Part shown: in pieces, positions 1 through 11,918 of the stretch
Layout: every line of letters begins with the position of its first letter
Position numbering within the stretch: the first letter of the stretch is position 1
Position numbers and translations under genes: made by a program
Notes under the pieces: generated by a model
The model's input: only the letters and a program-made list of their open reading frames with translations
Told to the model about the DNA's origin: nothing
Databases searched by the model: none
Source of the DNA: Heterohyrax brucei
Taxonomy: Eukaryota; Chordata; Mammalia; Hyracoidea; Procaviidae
Direction: 5' to 3'
DNA: 64,000 nt
NCBI GenBank assembly: GCA_028571685.1
Contig: CM053146.1
Coordinates: forward strand, 68,605,431 to 68,669,430

Positions 1-1189
1 GATAGCCGTCAGCCCTCTGCCTTACTTAGCACATGCAGACAGATATCTGTGCCTACCCCAATTACCCCTGCCAATCTAGGACTGTAGGGGACAGCCTGCA
101 CCACACACTTTCTAACCGGATACCTGGATATCTGCACTGAAGCCATATAAGAAAAGTAAACAGACCCCTGGGCTGATATGTCTAGTAATCGCTCTGACAG
201 CTTGGTAACAGGATGTCAGAGCTTCAGAGACACCAAAAATCAAACTATCGCACACCACCAGCATGTTTGGACATTTCAGACAAAACAAAACAAGAAGCTA
301 GAACACAACAGGCAAACATAAAATAAATATGGCAATTTACTTATGGCTTGGAGACAATGGTCCACGTAAAATCACTGAAAAATACAAAACATAATGGGTT
401 TAGAAAGCTCCCAAAATAAGGAAGCAAGAATTTTTCCAGATGAGGAGAACTTCCTGGCATTATCAGAGGTAGTATACAAAAGATTAATATTTGTAACTTT
501 TGAAGAAATCAGGAAGGAGATGAGACAAAATGCAGCACAGTGTAAAGACAAGTTGAACTAAGTGTAAGAAAGCTTAGAGTGGCAAGAATTAAAAGTTCAT
601 AATAATAATAATTTCAGAATTAGATAACTCAATAAGAAGTCAAAGGAGGAGAGCTGAGGCAATGGAAGGACAAATTAGTGATATTGAAGATAAAGCATAT
701 GATACTAACTTTATTTAGGAAAAATCAGATAAAATGATTTTAAAATATTAAGAAACACCAAGAATTGTGTGGAACTCTATCACGAGGAATGCTCTACAGG
801 TAACTGGAGTACCAGAACAGGGTGGGAGGTAGAAAATACAGAGAGAATTGTCTAACATTTGTTAACAAAAAATTTCTCTGGTATCATAAAAGATGAGAAT
901 ATATCTATTCAAGACACTTGTTGAACTCCATACAAGCTGGATCTCAAAAGAAGTCATCAAGGAATATTGCAATCAAACTTACCAAAACTGGAAATAAGGA
1001 GACAACTTTAAAAGCTGATACAGACTGATAAAAAATAACCTACAAATGAGAACCAGTAAGATGAAGTTTGACTACCCCACAGAAACCATGCAGGCAAGAA
1101 GGCAATGAGATGATATGTACACAGCGTTGAAGGAAAATAATTGTCAGCCAAGAAACATACATCCAGCAAAACTGTCTCTGAAATACCAA

Positions 1190-1256
1190 AAAACAAAAAC
1201 AAAACAAAGCAAACCCACTGCTGTTGGGTCATTTCTGACTCATAGTGACCCTATAT
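1190..1256 (-). mobile_element. AfroSINE fragment inside L1 ORF1
   Basis: Antisense AfroSINE 3' portion: A-rich leader, then CCCACTGCTGTTGGGTC and GACTCATAGTGACCCTAT. The L1 ORF1 reading resumes directly after it (GAAATTAGGATATTTC), as in the uninterrupted copy near 40.88 kb, so this is an insertion. Confidence 0.8.
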
Positions 1257-1552
1257 GCGAAATTAGGATATTTCTAGATAAACAGAAATTTAGGGAATTT
1301 GAAAAATTCAAACCAAAATTACAAGAAATACAAAAGGAAATGCTTTGGTTAGAAAATCGGTAACATCACATAACAACCCAAGGCTAGAACACAGAAAAGA
1401 GCAAACTGGAGGCCAACCCAAACAGGGGAATCACAAACAAAAAGACAAAACACCGAAAATAGGGAAGCAGAGATGTTATTGTGTAAACATTGTAACAAAA
1501 AAGAGGGAATTATGGAAAAGCAGTCACAGATTTTTCATATGGAGGGTAAGTC

Positions 1553-1610
1553 AAGGTGAACCACTGGTTGATAGCTGAGCACTTAATCACTGAACCAACA
1601 GGACTCCTTT
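1553..1610 (-). mobile_element. AfroSINE head fragment
   Basis: Short antisense remnant of the SINE 5' (tRNA-like) end: GATAGCTGAGCACTTAATCA, then a decayed CCAACAGGACTCC end. It marks the right edge of the recognisable L1. Confidence 0.6.
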
Positions 1611-1611
1611 A

Positions 1612-2554
1612 GAAAAGTACCTAGCCAGGAAGATTTTGAGTTATTGTTCTTATTTTACCTATATTAAATATGGGCCTGTAATTAGAATCCTCAAGTAAGA
1701 GTGCTAAATATTATACAAGTATTTCAGATTAGTATATTTAAACATGTTAGGAACAAAAATGCATGTAAAAAATGTAAACATAATCCATTTCATGTATTAA
1801 CAGATTAATAAAATGGCTTATTTTTTCATGGCTAACATGTTTTAAACCACTTTTTTTCTGATAACTTGAATTGTATAATATTGTTGGAATGTGTAACAAT
1901 GTTGGAATGACAAAATAAAGTATGGCTGCAAATTACTTACGGGATTTAATAGCTTAAAGGACTACAAGCGCACATAATGCATAGTGCTTGTGTTTAAAAG
2001 AAGAGCTTAATTGTGTAAAAGTGTTTTCTCAGAAAATCGGTTTTTAATCCCATCAGAGGCTGTCATCCATTCATTACAAGCATATAAAAAAGGGAAAGCT
2101 CAAGAACAAAGAACTAGGCTTACGTAACAGGAAAAACAGTCCACAACATGGGCACAGTTTGGAAATTCAGTGTTTAGACTGAGGTGTTTGTTGTTTTATC
2201 TCTGAAACTAGTTGTACTCGTATTTAATTCATTTTGCTAGAATACATATGATAGGGATACCCATAAGAAGGACTTCATTTTCATAGCTGAAATTATGTAT
2301 GGAAACAAGCAAACAAATAAAATTGGCCTGATATCACAAAGGTACAAACTGGCTTGAAACTCAACCTGTCTTGGTGAGCTGAACTGGTTGATTACTCTGC
2401 AGTCCAGAAGTTCTTGCAAGAATTTTGCAGAGTTTATTGAGGATTTTAAAGAAGGGAAAAACATGTCATTTGTAAGCACCAATAGTTGCTCACGAAGATC
2501 ATTAAACAGATTTTTGTGTTTAATTTTTGTGTTCAGCAGAGCTTCTGGACTAAC
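1612..2554. other. Unassigned AT-rich sequence
   Basis: I see no family-level repeat signature, splice-flanked reading frame or RNA gene here. The short open frames have no recognisable domain. Confidence 0.5.
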
Positions 2555-2690
2555 ATAGGCTGGGAAGGAAGGTCTGGCAATCTACTTCTAAAAATCAGCC
2601 AATGAAAAGTTTGTGGGTCCCAACAGAATATTGTCTGATATACTGCAGGAAGAAGGAGCCTCCAAAGTTAGAATGACTCAAAATACACAG
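2555..2690 (+). mobile_element. RTE 5' region / long AfroSINE variant fragment
   Basis: The stretch from GGAAGGTCTGGCAATCTACT through ATTGTCTGATATACTGC resembles the leader shared by the RTE LINE 5' region (compare about 21.63-21.75 kb) and the long tRNA-derived afrotherian SINE. Diverged, with both ends uncertain. Confidence 0.55.
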
Positions 2691-2843
2691 TGGCTGCAAG
2701 GAGAATGACACCAAGTAGAAACAAAATCTCTAGCAACAAATAAAGAGCATGGGAAATGGTAACGAGAAGAGTAATTATAGAAGATATTCTCTTCTTCCTC
2801 TTAATATCATCAAAAAGACTATTTAAATTGTATATACACACTC

Positions 2844-2861
2844 GTGTGTGTGTGTGTGTGT
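2844..2861 (+). repeat. (TG)n microsatellite
   Basis: Uninterrupted GT/TG dinucleotide run flanked by AT-rich TATA/CATA repeats. Confidence 0.95.
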
Positions 2862-2954
2862 ATTTATATACATACATATATTCAAAGTGATATAATTTGA
2901 ATTCTAAGTAAACAGTGATATGCGAACAGTAATACATGTGGAGGATTTATATTA

Positions 2955-3165
2955 CAGTCTTCAGAGCTATGGTATCCAATATGATAGATACTTGCTATAT
3001 GTGGCAATTTTCATTAAAAAATTTATTAAAATGAGATAAAATTAAAAATGTAGCTTTTCTGTCTGACTTACCACATTTCAAATGCTCATATATACAAGTG
3101 TCTATGCAGAATAGAACTTCTTCAACGTTAGAGTTCTAGGGGACAGTGCTACTGTGTAATAAAAA
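2955..3165 (+). mobile_element. hAT-Charlie-like MITE
   Basis: Old non-autonomous DNA transposon remnant. The start (GTATCCAATATGATAGATAC), the internal CCACATTTCAAATGCTCA and the end (GGGGACAGTGCTACTG) resemble the mammalian hAT MITEs with TATTGGACAGCGC-type ends. The subfamily is uncertain. Confidence 0.5.
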
Positions 3166-3369
3166 CTAACAAAAGATACTAAAGAATATACTTAGCTATA
3201 TGCTAAAAAGCCAGGAGCAAGATTAAATTAATAAACACAAAAGGAGGCTCAAAATAATGAAAAAGAGAACTCATGAACAGATGAGATAGTTTTCAAATAA
3301 TAGGAGATCTATAACCCATCATTTAGATTATTACAAAATAATTAGAACCACATTAATAATTACTGAACT

Positions 3370-3427
3370 ATAGGGTTCCTGTGAGTCAGAATTGGCTTGA
3401 CAGTAAGGGTTTTTGTTTTTGTTTTTG
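3370..3427 (+). mobile_element. AfroSINE 3' fragment
   Basis: Sense-strand SINE tail: TATAGGGTTCCTGTGAGTCA, GGCTTGACAGTAAGGG, then a GTTTTT-rich tail. Confidence 0.75.
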
Positions 3428-4477
3428 AAACAATACAATTAGAAGTCAGAGATAGTAAGTTTAGGCAGTAAGATCAAAGCCTGACTATATTTAATCTACT
3501 AGATAAAGGTACAGGGAGGTTGAAAATAGAAAATGAAAAATGATAGACCAAACACTGCTCTTTAAAAAGCAGGTACAATACCAAAAGGTATTAGATCTAA
3601 AAGCATACATTTTCATAAATTCATTAGATGACATATTCATCAGAAATGCATTTGCTAAATGCAACAATTGCATTTAGAAATTTTCAGTAAACAATAGAAA
3701 GACTAGAAAAAGCAAGAGTACGTGAGATTTGAATAAGACTTTCAAAGATGTCAAGGTGTTTTGGATTTATAGAACAGTATATCCAACAACTTTTCAAATG
3801 CACAAGGGATGTTCTTAAAGACAAACAACATGCTGAGACACAAGTAATCTTAATTTAATGACATTTTTTGAGTTGAAATCTTATAAAATACGTTCTCTGA
3901 GCAAAACATAGTCAAATTAAGGTCATTATCAATAAGATACCTAGAAAATATCTAAACATCAGAAAAAATTATACAATACAATGGTAAATAAGAGAGGATC
4001 AAAAAATATGTTAAAAAGGAAAACATAATATTTCATAATGACTGATAATGCAGATATAATGTGTCAAAATTGTGCAGGTTATCCAAGCAATATTAGAAGA
4101 AATATTGTTACTTTAAACGCTTATGCTGAAAAAGAAGCAAAGATTATAACCAACAATCTGAGTTTCTACCACAATAAGCTAAAATGCTAGACTAAATTAT
4201 AATTACAATAAGTAGAAAGATAGAAATAATGAGAAGGAGCAGAAACGCAAAACAATCTTAACAACAGAGAAAATTAACAAAGCCACAAGGTTTGTGTTTA
4301 AAAAAGATTAAGAAAAAGAACAGAATCCTAGGCAAAACTTACCAAGGGAAAGTACCACCGAAAACACCAGCATGTGCACATGTAGGTATACCACTATAGA
4401 TCTTATAGATATTAAAATATACTATGAAAATATGAGCAAATTCATGTCAATAGATTCCTAGAAAAAATAGGCAAATT

Positions 4478-4904
4478 GAACTGTAGCCCCCCAAAATATG
4501 TGTCAACTTGGCTAGGCCATGATTCCCAGGATTTTGTGATTGTCCATCATTTTGTCATCTGATCCAATTTTCTTATGTGTTGTAAATCCTACCTTTATGC
4601 TGTTAACAAGGCAGGCCTCAATCTACAAGATGAGTTTGTGTTTTAAATCAATCTCTTCGTATCACCAAGAAACAAGAGCCAGGGGGTAACACATCATTTG
4701 GTCCCTGTGCTCAGAAACTAGGTGTTTCAGGAAGATTGACGACACAAACCTTCCCCAGAACTGACAGAGAAAGAAGCCTTAGCCTGGAACTGGCACCCTG
4801 AATTTGACCTTCTGTCCTCCTGGACTGTGAGAGAATAAACTTCTGTTTGTTAAAGTCATTCACTTACGGTATTTCTTTTGTAGCAGCACTAGATAACTAA
4901 GACA
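4478..4904 (+). mobile_element. Solo LTR, ERVL/MaLR-like family
   Basis: Fossil LTR related to six other copies in the window. It begins in the conserved leader (CCCCCCAAAATATGTGTCAA), has an AATAAA near its end and finishes in AGATAACTAAGACA. No internal retroviral genes adjoin it. It sits inside the old L1 ORF2, so it is younger than that L1. Confidence 0.7.
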
Positions 4905-5309
4905 CTTACAAAATACAGTTTACTAAAAATAACAGAAAAAGAAATGGAAAACTTTAATAGTCTTAAATCTATTAATAAAATTCAGTTTCTCAAAAATCAT
5001 CCCACAATTTGGCAGTTCCTCAAAGAGCTAAACATAGAATTATCACGTAACCCAGTATTTCCACTCCTAGGTACATGCACAAAACATTTGAAAGCAGAGA
5101 CTCTAATTAGTAGTAGTTACCATGGTCTTGGGGATGGGAAACAGGGAGGTACTGCCTAAGGAGTACTGAATTTCTATTTGGGATGTTAGAAATTTTCTGA
5201 ATGTGGGTTGAATTTATGGCAACTCCCCATTGATGTACTGCTGGAACTTATTTTGAATAATCTTCAGCAAAATTTTACTTTCATGTGATATTAATGATAT
5301 TGTTCAACA

Positions 5310-5730
5310 ATTTTCACAGTCTGTCGGATCGCCTTTGTTTGGAATGGACACAAATATGGACCTCTTGCAAGTAGCTGGCCAAGTAGCTGTCTTCCAGATT
5401 TCTTGGTGTAGACATTTGAGTGCTTCCAGAGTTGCATCTGTTCATCAAAACATCTCAGTTGGTGTGTTGTTGATTCCTGGAACACTGTTTTTCACCAATG
5501 CATTTAGTGCACCAGTGACTTCAGCACACTCTTGAAGTAGCTGAATGTCAACTCATTCTTTTTGATAAAGTGATTCTATGTATTCCTTTCATCCTTTTTT
5601 TTTTTTTTTAATGTTCTCTGTATGATTCATTATTTTGCCTGTAGAATCCTTCAATATTGTGACTTGGGCTTGATTTTTTTTCTCTTGTATTACCACTTGT
5701 TTTTGAGAACTTTGTCTTCCATTGTGAACC
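5310..5730 (-). mobile_element. RTE/BovB-type LINE fragment, central ORF
   Basis: The reverse strand matches the RTE segment that reads in sense at about 23.10-23.46 kb (for example GTGTTCCAGGAATCAACAAC versus GGTCCAGGAATTGAAGAAG). It covers the region just upstream of RT and has a poly-T tract within it. Non-coding. Confidence 0.75.
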
Positions 5731-5739
5731 CTGATGGAC

Positions 5740-6200
5740 TTAAGCAGATAATAATGCCACTCATTATGCCTCCCAAACTGGGTACATGATACAGATCAGG
5801 AGGATCTGATTTTAGTCCAGGTACTGACACAAAGAAGGACCGAGAAGTTTTTCTTTCCTGCTGCACAAGAATACAAGTTTTTGTTCAGGTGCTCCCATAT
5901 GTTGTTTTATGAGTATTTGGAAATATTACATTTGCAAAGAGAATTAAGAATGGTGATTAAAATGTTGAAATAGACAGAAAAATATCAGTTCTTTATCTCA
6001 AGTACAATTTAAAAAAAAAAAAAGAAAAAAGCTGAACTGGATAAAGCCTCAGTTGAAGCAATAGTAGCTACTAGGTTATTTGTTTACAGGAGTCCATAAA
6101 TTGCCTTTATTTTTTAGGCTACACTGAGATGATTTCCTATGACTTGCAATTGAAAAGATTCCAGCAGATTTAGGATTCATATTCATAAAGAATGATGATT
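5740..6200. other. Unassigned interval
   Basis: Contains a short poly-A tract near 6010. I see no recognisable repeat or gene. Confidence 0.4.
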
Positions 6201-6204
6201 CTTG

Positions 6205-6882
6205 ACAACATTTAGCTCAACTGGCATAATATGGTTTATAAAGAAATTGTTCTACATTCTACTTTGTTGAGCAGCATCTGGGGTCTTAAAAGCTTGTGAG
6301 TTGTCATGTAAGATATCATATTGGTCTCATCTCATCTGGAGCAAGGGAATGAGAAGAAAATCAAACACACAAGGGAAAGCTTAATAAAAAGGGCTAATGA
6401 ACCACCAGTACCACAGCCTCCACCAGACTGAGTCCAGCACAACTAGATGGTGCCCAGATGTCACCATCAACTGCTCTGACAGGGATCACATTAGATATTC
6501 ACAGAAAGAGCTTGAAAAAAACACAGAACAAAATTCTAACCGACACACAGAGACTGGGGAAACCTGAGAACATGGCCACTGGACACCCTTGTAGCTAGTC
6601 CTGAAGTCACTTTTCAGATTCACCCTTCAGTCAAAGATCAGATGGGACCATAAAACAAAACAAGACTAAGCGGGCACATCACCCCAGGAACATGGACGAG
6701 AAGGCAGGAGGGAACAGGAGAGCTGGTAATGGGCAACCCAAAGGCAAGAAGCGGAGAGTATTAACATGTCACGGGATTGACAACCAATGCCACAAAACAG
6801 TATGTGTATTAACTGTTTAATGAGAAACTTGTTTTACTCTGTAAACCTTCACCTGAAATATAATTTTAAAAAGTATTAAAAG
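6205..6882 (+). mobile_element. L1 3' UTR, 5'-truncated copy
   Basis: Carries the afrotherian L1 3'-UTR landmarks GCATCTGGGGTCTTAAAAGC and AACTAGATGGTGCCCAG, and ends in the terminal GTAAACCTTCACCTGAAATA block. The element begins within the 3' UTR. Confidence 0.8.
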
Positions 6883-6889
6883 GATGAGA

Positions 6890-7600
6890 AAAATGTAGTG
6901 ACAACTAAGGTGGGATTTTTTTTTTTTTTTTTAAGTCAAGACAGAGTAGAATATGTAATACTAAGTCATTGTTCAGGGGACCTACCTTTTAATTCTTGCA
7001 CTCCAAATAACAAGTGTTTTCTGGGCTTTCAGTCTCTTTAGCCATAACACAGGCCTAATTGTGTAACTTATACAAAAGAGACTTCATAATGTCTAAAACA
7101 TTATCAAAATTAAATTTAGTATCATGTTGAAACTAATGAAAGACCAATACAAATATTCTAAGAACACCTTAGAACATTTAGATTTGTCTGACCAGTAAAC
7201 ACTCTTGGTTTACATTCAGCGAGGGTAGATTTAGGTCAGGTCTCCACTGACCCAGCAAAACAGAAAATTAGGTCAGTTCCCCAGATAAGTGAGATAGCAA
7301 ACTCACCAGCTCATAGAATGACCTAATTCCCCTCAGTTTATCGGTCAGTTGCTTTCAATAGGTATTTCACTTTATGAGTAGTGACATTGCATCCCAACTG
7401 TGTTCTATACAAAAAGGAAAGGGGGGTGGCACAGCTCTTTCTCTTCTCTTGACCTTCATTCTATCTAGCCTTCCAGACTGGTGATCATCTATTTATAATC
7501 CCAAGCCACCTTCATACTTGAATAGAAGCAGAAAGGAAAACGAAAGTCAACTAAGTTGAAAATCCGCCTGGTATTGAATCCCTAGAAATTTCCACCCTTG
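6890..7600. other. Unassigned interval
   Basis: Poly-T tract at about 6917-6932 and a G-run near 7421-7426. No family or gene recognised. Confidence 0.4.
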
Positions 7601-7603
7601 GCC

Positions 7604-8330
7604 TAGACACAGTGTTCATAAAAGTGTGGTCTAGGACCACCTACACCAAATTCAACATGGGTAATTGTCAAAAGTCTCTATTACAGCCTGTCATGGATTG
7701 ACTTGTGTCCCACCAAAAATATGTATAGCCATGTGGCTGGGCTATGATTCCCAGTTTCTTGTGACTATCTTCCATTTTGTGGTTTGCCTAAACTGTATGT
7801 TAAAGTATTAGGGTGGGTCTGTAAATTCCTTCATAGGATCACTTCCCTGCCCTGCGGTAAAGGGAGTTTCCCTGAAGCATGGCTTGCCCCACCCTTAATC
7901 CTTTCAGCCTACAAGAGATAAAAGGAAAGGGAAACAGGCTGAGAACTGGGAACCTCACACCATCAAGCAAGCAGCACCCGGAGAAGAGCGCGTCCTTCAG
8001 ACCTGAGGTTCCTGAGCCAAGAAGCTCCGTGGACAAAGAATGATGCAATACCAGACTTTCCTCCAGAGCCGACAAGGGGGGAAGCCTTCCCCTGGAGCGA
8101 TACCCTGAATATGGACTTGCAGCCTACCAGACTATGTAAAAATAAACTTTCCTTTATTAAAGCCATCCACTCTGTGGTATTTCTGTTAGAGCAGCCCTAG
8201 CTGACTAAAACACAGCCTCTATCCCCAGAGACCCTTTGTCAGTAAGTATAAGATAGGGCTCATGAAACTGAGATTTTAATAAGTAATTCAGATAACTTTG
8301 AGGCACTTGAAAGTTTGAGAATCATTGACC
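7604..8330 (+). mobile_element. MER5A-like hAT MITE, split by an LTR
   Basis: The left part (AAAGTGTGGTCTAGGACCAC) and the right part (GAGATTTTAATAAGT through GTTTGAGAATCATTG) match the two ends of a MER5A-type hAT-Charlie MITE. The LTR at 7689-8212 separates them. Confidence 0.75.
7689..8212 (+). mobile_element. Solo LTR, ERVL/MaLR-like, with 5-bp TSD
   Basis: Starts TGTCATGGATTGA and ends GACTAAAACA. A perfect 5-bp duplication CAGCC lies at 7684-7688 and 8213-8217, as expected for ERV class III integration. A polyadenylation signal is near 8142. Looks whole as a solo LTR, with no internal region. Confidence 0.85.
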
Positions 8331-9300
8331 CAAAGCAGGTAACATACTTTCTCATCCCTTCTAGCTTATTTGACCTTTTCAGCTGATTCAAAACCTGATT
8401 ATATCACAGACCTTTTCTTTCTTTTTTATTCACTTATTATTTTTGAAAAAATATTCTTAAAAATAAGCAAACACTTTAAGCTACATGATAAGCTAACATT
8501 TTCTGTCGGAGACCTAGCATAACACGTTTCATGTAGATGTTGAGCAATTGAGCATGTTTAGTCATAACATACTTTTTGCTCTCTGAAAACAACAAACACA
8601 ATCACATTAGTTCTGTTTTTAAATAGCAGATCCCACTTAGTTTGCTTGTGAGGTTACTCATCCAAATTTTTCATGGGAATTTTTAGCAGAGACATATTGT
8701 ACACGCATGGCATCAGGTTATTTTGGCACAATTACATCAGATTAAAGATCTGCTGAGACATCCTGTAAGTCTAGATAAAACAGCTCCCAATATCTGCAAC
8801 TGTCAGTGACAGAGCTCCAAATGCTCACAGTCTGCAGAGCAGCAGTAACTTATGTAACAGGCTACCTACAACCAGTTTATTGGCAAAGCACTACAGATAC
8901 CCAGGAATGTATTCAAACACTGTAAACTAGCTGTGCAGAGGAAGGGGAAGACACAAAATAAAACAAGAATACTGGATAAAAAAAAAATCATCCAGTTTCC
9001 ATGCATATACATTCCAAGATTAAAAAAAAATTAAAAAAAAAAGAAGGAAGAAATTAAGACTGTGAAGGAAGGAGAGGAGTAGAAGAAGGGAGGGAGAGAG
9101 GGGGAAAGGAAGAAGGGAAAAGACAACAACAGAAAATGTCACATTTAAAATAATGTTATCATTCACTATACAGGCAAGCATGTGAAAGTAATTGTATAAA
9201 CAAAAAGAAACTTTCATTTGGGCTAGCTCCAAAGTATATATTTTTCTAAAATTAAATGGTTTTAACAAATGATTCGAATGTTATTAAAAAAGCTTTAGTG
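8331..9300. other. Unassigned interval with GA-rich tract
   Basis: No gene or repeat family recognised. Poly-A tracts lie near 8980 and 9020-9040. About 9040-9120 is a purine-rich low-complexity tract. Confidence 0.5.
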
Positions 9301-9307
9301 CTTTATA

Positions 9308-9533
9308 ACAAATCTAAATCCAAACCAAATCTACATCTGATGAGTCTATTCTGACTCTTGGTGACCCTCTGAGACTGGGGAAAACTGCCATATAGGATTT
9401 CCAAGGCTATAATTATGTGTGGAAGAAGGCTGCTACATCTTTACTGAAGCAGACTGGGATCACTGAGGGGTTCAAATCACTACACTTTTAGTTAGTAGTT
9501 GAGTGTTTTAACCACTGTGTCATCAGAGCTTCT
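9308..9533 (-). mobile_element. AfroSINE, long variant
   Basis: Antisense near-full SINE: CCAAACCAAATC leader, TCTATTCTGACTCTTGGTG, the long-form insert (CATCTTTACTGAAGCAGACT) and the tRNA-like end (TTTTAACCACTGTGTCATCA). Confidence 0.85.
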
Positions 9534-9640
9534 GATCTCTGTGTGAGTGAACATAGGTTTTATAATAAGGAGCAATGGTTTCAGCATACTTAGAGCTCCT
9601 GGGACTAAGCTGTAATTAGGATCTCATCTACCTGCAGATA

Positions 9641-10644
9641 GTCATGGATTGAATTGTGTCCCCTCAGAAAATTTGTGTAGCAATTTGGCTGTGTCAGGAT
9701 TCCTTGTATTCTGTGATTGGCCTCTGTCATGGATTGAATTGTATTCCCCCCAAAAATATATGTGTTGATTTGATTTGGTTATAAGTCCGAATATGGCGCC
9801 ATTTCTCCCATGTGTTGTGAATCCTGCCTCTGTGATATTGATGATGGAGAATGGTCTGAAGTTGTGTTAGTGAGGCAGGATTCAACCTACAAGCTTGTAG
9901 GATAGAATGAAGAGAAGTAAGCAGAGGAAGTTGGGAACCTCACACCACCAAGAGAATGGTCCCGAGAGCAGAACACTTCCTTTGAGCCTGAGATTCCTGT
10001 GTTGAGATGTTCTCCTTGAATTTGGACTCTTGGCCTGCTGGACTGTGATGATTTATCATATGGAATGGACTTGTAACTTATGAATAGAATTATGGCATAC
10101 TGGACTCTGACAATAAAGTTTCTCCTTGGGAAGCCTTCCACTCATGGTATTTTCTGTTGGAGTGGTACCAGGTGACTATGACAGCCTCCATTTTATGATT
10201 TTCTTATGCTGTAAATCCTAATTTCTGCCTGTGGTTAACACGATTATGTTTGAGAGGATTAGGGTGGGACTGTAAATCCCTTCCTAAGGTCACTTCCCTT
10301 CTCCACTCTAAAGGAAGTTTCCTTGTAGTGTGGCTTGCACTACCTTTTATCCTTTTGTCTTATAAGAGATAAATAGAAAGGGAAGCAACCAGAGAGTTGG
10401 CAGTTTCGTGCCATCAAGAAAGCAGCACCAGGAGAAGAGTGTGGCCTTCAGAGACGAGGTTCCCGGTACCAAGATGCCCCCCGACCAAAGACTGGTGCAT
10501 GGACAGAGAGAAAGCCTTCCTCTTGAACGGACACCCTAAATTCCAACTTGTAGCCTACCAGACTGTGTAAGAACAGTCTTTCCTTTCTTAAAGCTATCCA
10601 CTTATGGTATTTCTGTTAGAGAAGCACCAGAAGTGACTAAAACA
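9641..10644 (+). mobile_element. Solo LTR (outer), interrupted by a second LTR
   Basis: Same family as 7689-8212. The left part is 9641-9724 (GTCATGGATTGAATTGTGTC) and the right part 10189-10644, ending GTGACTAAAACA. Split by the related LTR at 9725-10183. No clear outer duplication is visible. Confidence 0.8.
9725..10183 (+). mobile_element. Solo LTR nested inside a related LTR
   Basis: Starts TGTCATGGATTGAATTG and ends GGTGACTATGACA. A perfect 5-bp duplication GCCTC flanks it (9720-9724 and 10184-10188). It is a diverged subfamily relative to its host LTR, and inserted after it. Confidence 0.85.
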
Positions 10645-10737
10645 GTGCTTACTAACTCTCTTTTTGACTGTTTCTTTTCATTTTTCCAAGTGTAGATTCA
10701 TCTCCTGAGATCATGAGCTGGGCTGCCAATCATGAGT

Positions 10738-11172
10738 TGGGGATTGTTGTTATGTGTTTGTTAGTTCTGACTCACATGACCTTAAGTACAACAGAACAAA
10801 ACACTGCCTGATCCTGCACCATCCTACAATTTTTTGCTATGCATCGCTGCAACCGCTCTGCCAATGCATCTCACTTCCTGGGGTCTCTTCTTTTCTGCTG
10901 ATGCTTAACCAAGCATGATGTCCTTCTCCAAAGAAGATTCCCTCCTAATATCACGTCTGAAGTATGTGAGATATAGTCTAGTCATCCTTGCTTCCAAGGA
11001 ACATTCCGGTTGTGTTTAGTCTAAGACAGATTTGTGCATTCTTTTAGCAGTCCATGGTGTATTCAACATTCTTCACCAACACTACAATTTAAAAGCATCA
11101 ATCCTTCTTCAGTCTTCCCTATTCATTGTCCAGCTTTCATGTGCGTGTGAGGCAATTGAAATACCATGGTTT
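10738..11172 (-). mobile_element. RTE/BovB-type LINE 3' end
   Basis: On the reverse strand this is the last ~430 bp of the RTE: the end of the ORF and the terminal region shared with AfroSINE. Landmarks on the plus strand include CATGATGTCCTTCTCCAAAG and CAGTCCATGGTGTATTCAAC. Confidence 0.8.
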
Positions 11173-11277
11173 GTGTGGGATGTAAGGGAGACACAACTCA
11201 AGATAATAAGCACCAACAGTAAGTTTACTTTAGATGTACTTGATTCAGTTAAGGTGTAGTCCCTTGGTGTTGAAAAT

Positions 11278-11355
11278 AGTTAATGAGCTTGGCTGTTAAT
11301 CAAACAGTTGGAGTCCACTTGTGGGTATTCAGAAGAAAGGCCAGTACTTGATTCA
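11278..11355 (+). mobile_element. Long AfroSINE-variant head fragment
   Basis: tRNA-like head: AATGAGCTTGGCTGTTAATC, AACAGTTGGAGTCCACTTG and CAGAAGAAAGGCCAG. The 3' body is missing. Confidence 0.6.
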
Positions 11356-11690
11356 GCAAGGATATCCAATCAGAGCACATACTCCATATAAGAACCTATA
11401 TTAAGGTGACAGCTGATGAGTCATTGTTCCTGTTACCAAGAAATTGCCACCTGGTGATGGGAATCGCCTTGCTGTGCTACATCTCAGAGTGACTTGATTC
11501 CAATCCTTTAAGTCTTTAGATCAACAGGACTTTTTCCTTTCAATATTATTCTTTCTCTCAAGGCTTTGTTTTTCACATCTTAACACTTGCTCTCCTCTTA
11601 CTTTTCTAAAAACAAAAAAATTAAAAGGAAAACATTACTCTTTTCTCAGCTTTCCCCTAGAGTACAACTTCTGCACTCACCATTTCATTG
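11356..11690. other. Unassigned interval
   Basis: No repeat family or gene recognised. Confidence 0.4.
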
Positions 11691-11694
11691 GAAT

Positions 11695-11757
11695 GTCATA
11701 TAGTGTTGCTGTGAATCAAAATCAGCTTGACAGCAATAAGTTTTGTTTTATTTTATT
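11695..11757 (+). mobile_element. AfroSINE 3' tail fragment
   Basis: Decayed tail: GTTGCTGTGAATCAAAATCA, GCTTGACAGCAATAAG, then a TTTTGTTTTATTTTATTT tail. Confidence 0.65.
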
Positions 11758-11918
11758 TCTTTGGTTCAATTACTTCACCACTGTCAAGTCCAGTGGTAAT
11801 CTTTCACGTTTGTTTAATGACTCTCCATAGTACATTTTATACCAGTTTGATTTATTTACTTAAAATTTATTGAGTGTCATCATAATAAGAAATCATTTTA
11901 CTCCCAATAGAATGGCTG

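Larger units (their letters stand above)
1..1610 (+). mobile_element. Old L1 relic: 5' UTR end and ORF1
   Basis: LINE-1 fragment cut by the left window edge. Bases 1-390 parallel the 5' UTR of the second old L1 at about 39.4-39.9 kb. From about 393 the sequence follows ORF1. Near 1115 the ORF1 C-terminal domain can be read, with a QPRNIHPAKLSLKY stretch matching the conserved QPR..YPAKLSF motif. Several stops and shifts make it non-coding. Two AfroSINE fragments interrupt it. Confidence 0.85.
3240..5230 (+). mobile_element. Ancient L1 ORF2 relic with internal deletion
   Basis: Weakly readable L1 ORF2. About 3760-3930 parallels the endonuclease region and 4080-4475 the linker before RT. After the LTR, 4905-5003 continues ORF2. 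At about 5003 the sequence jumps to the ORF2 3' end (TTTGGCAGTTCCTCAAAGAG) and the 3' UTR start, so most of RT is deleted. Not coding. Confidence 0.6.
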
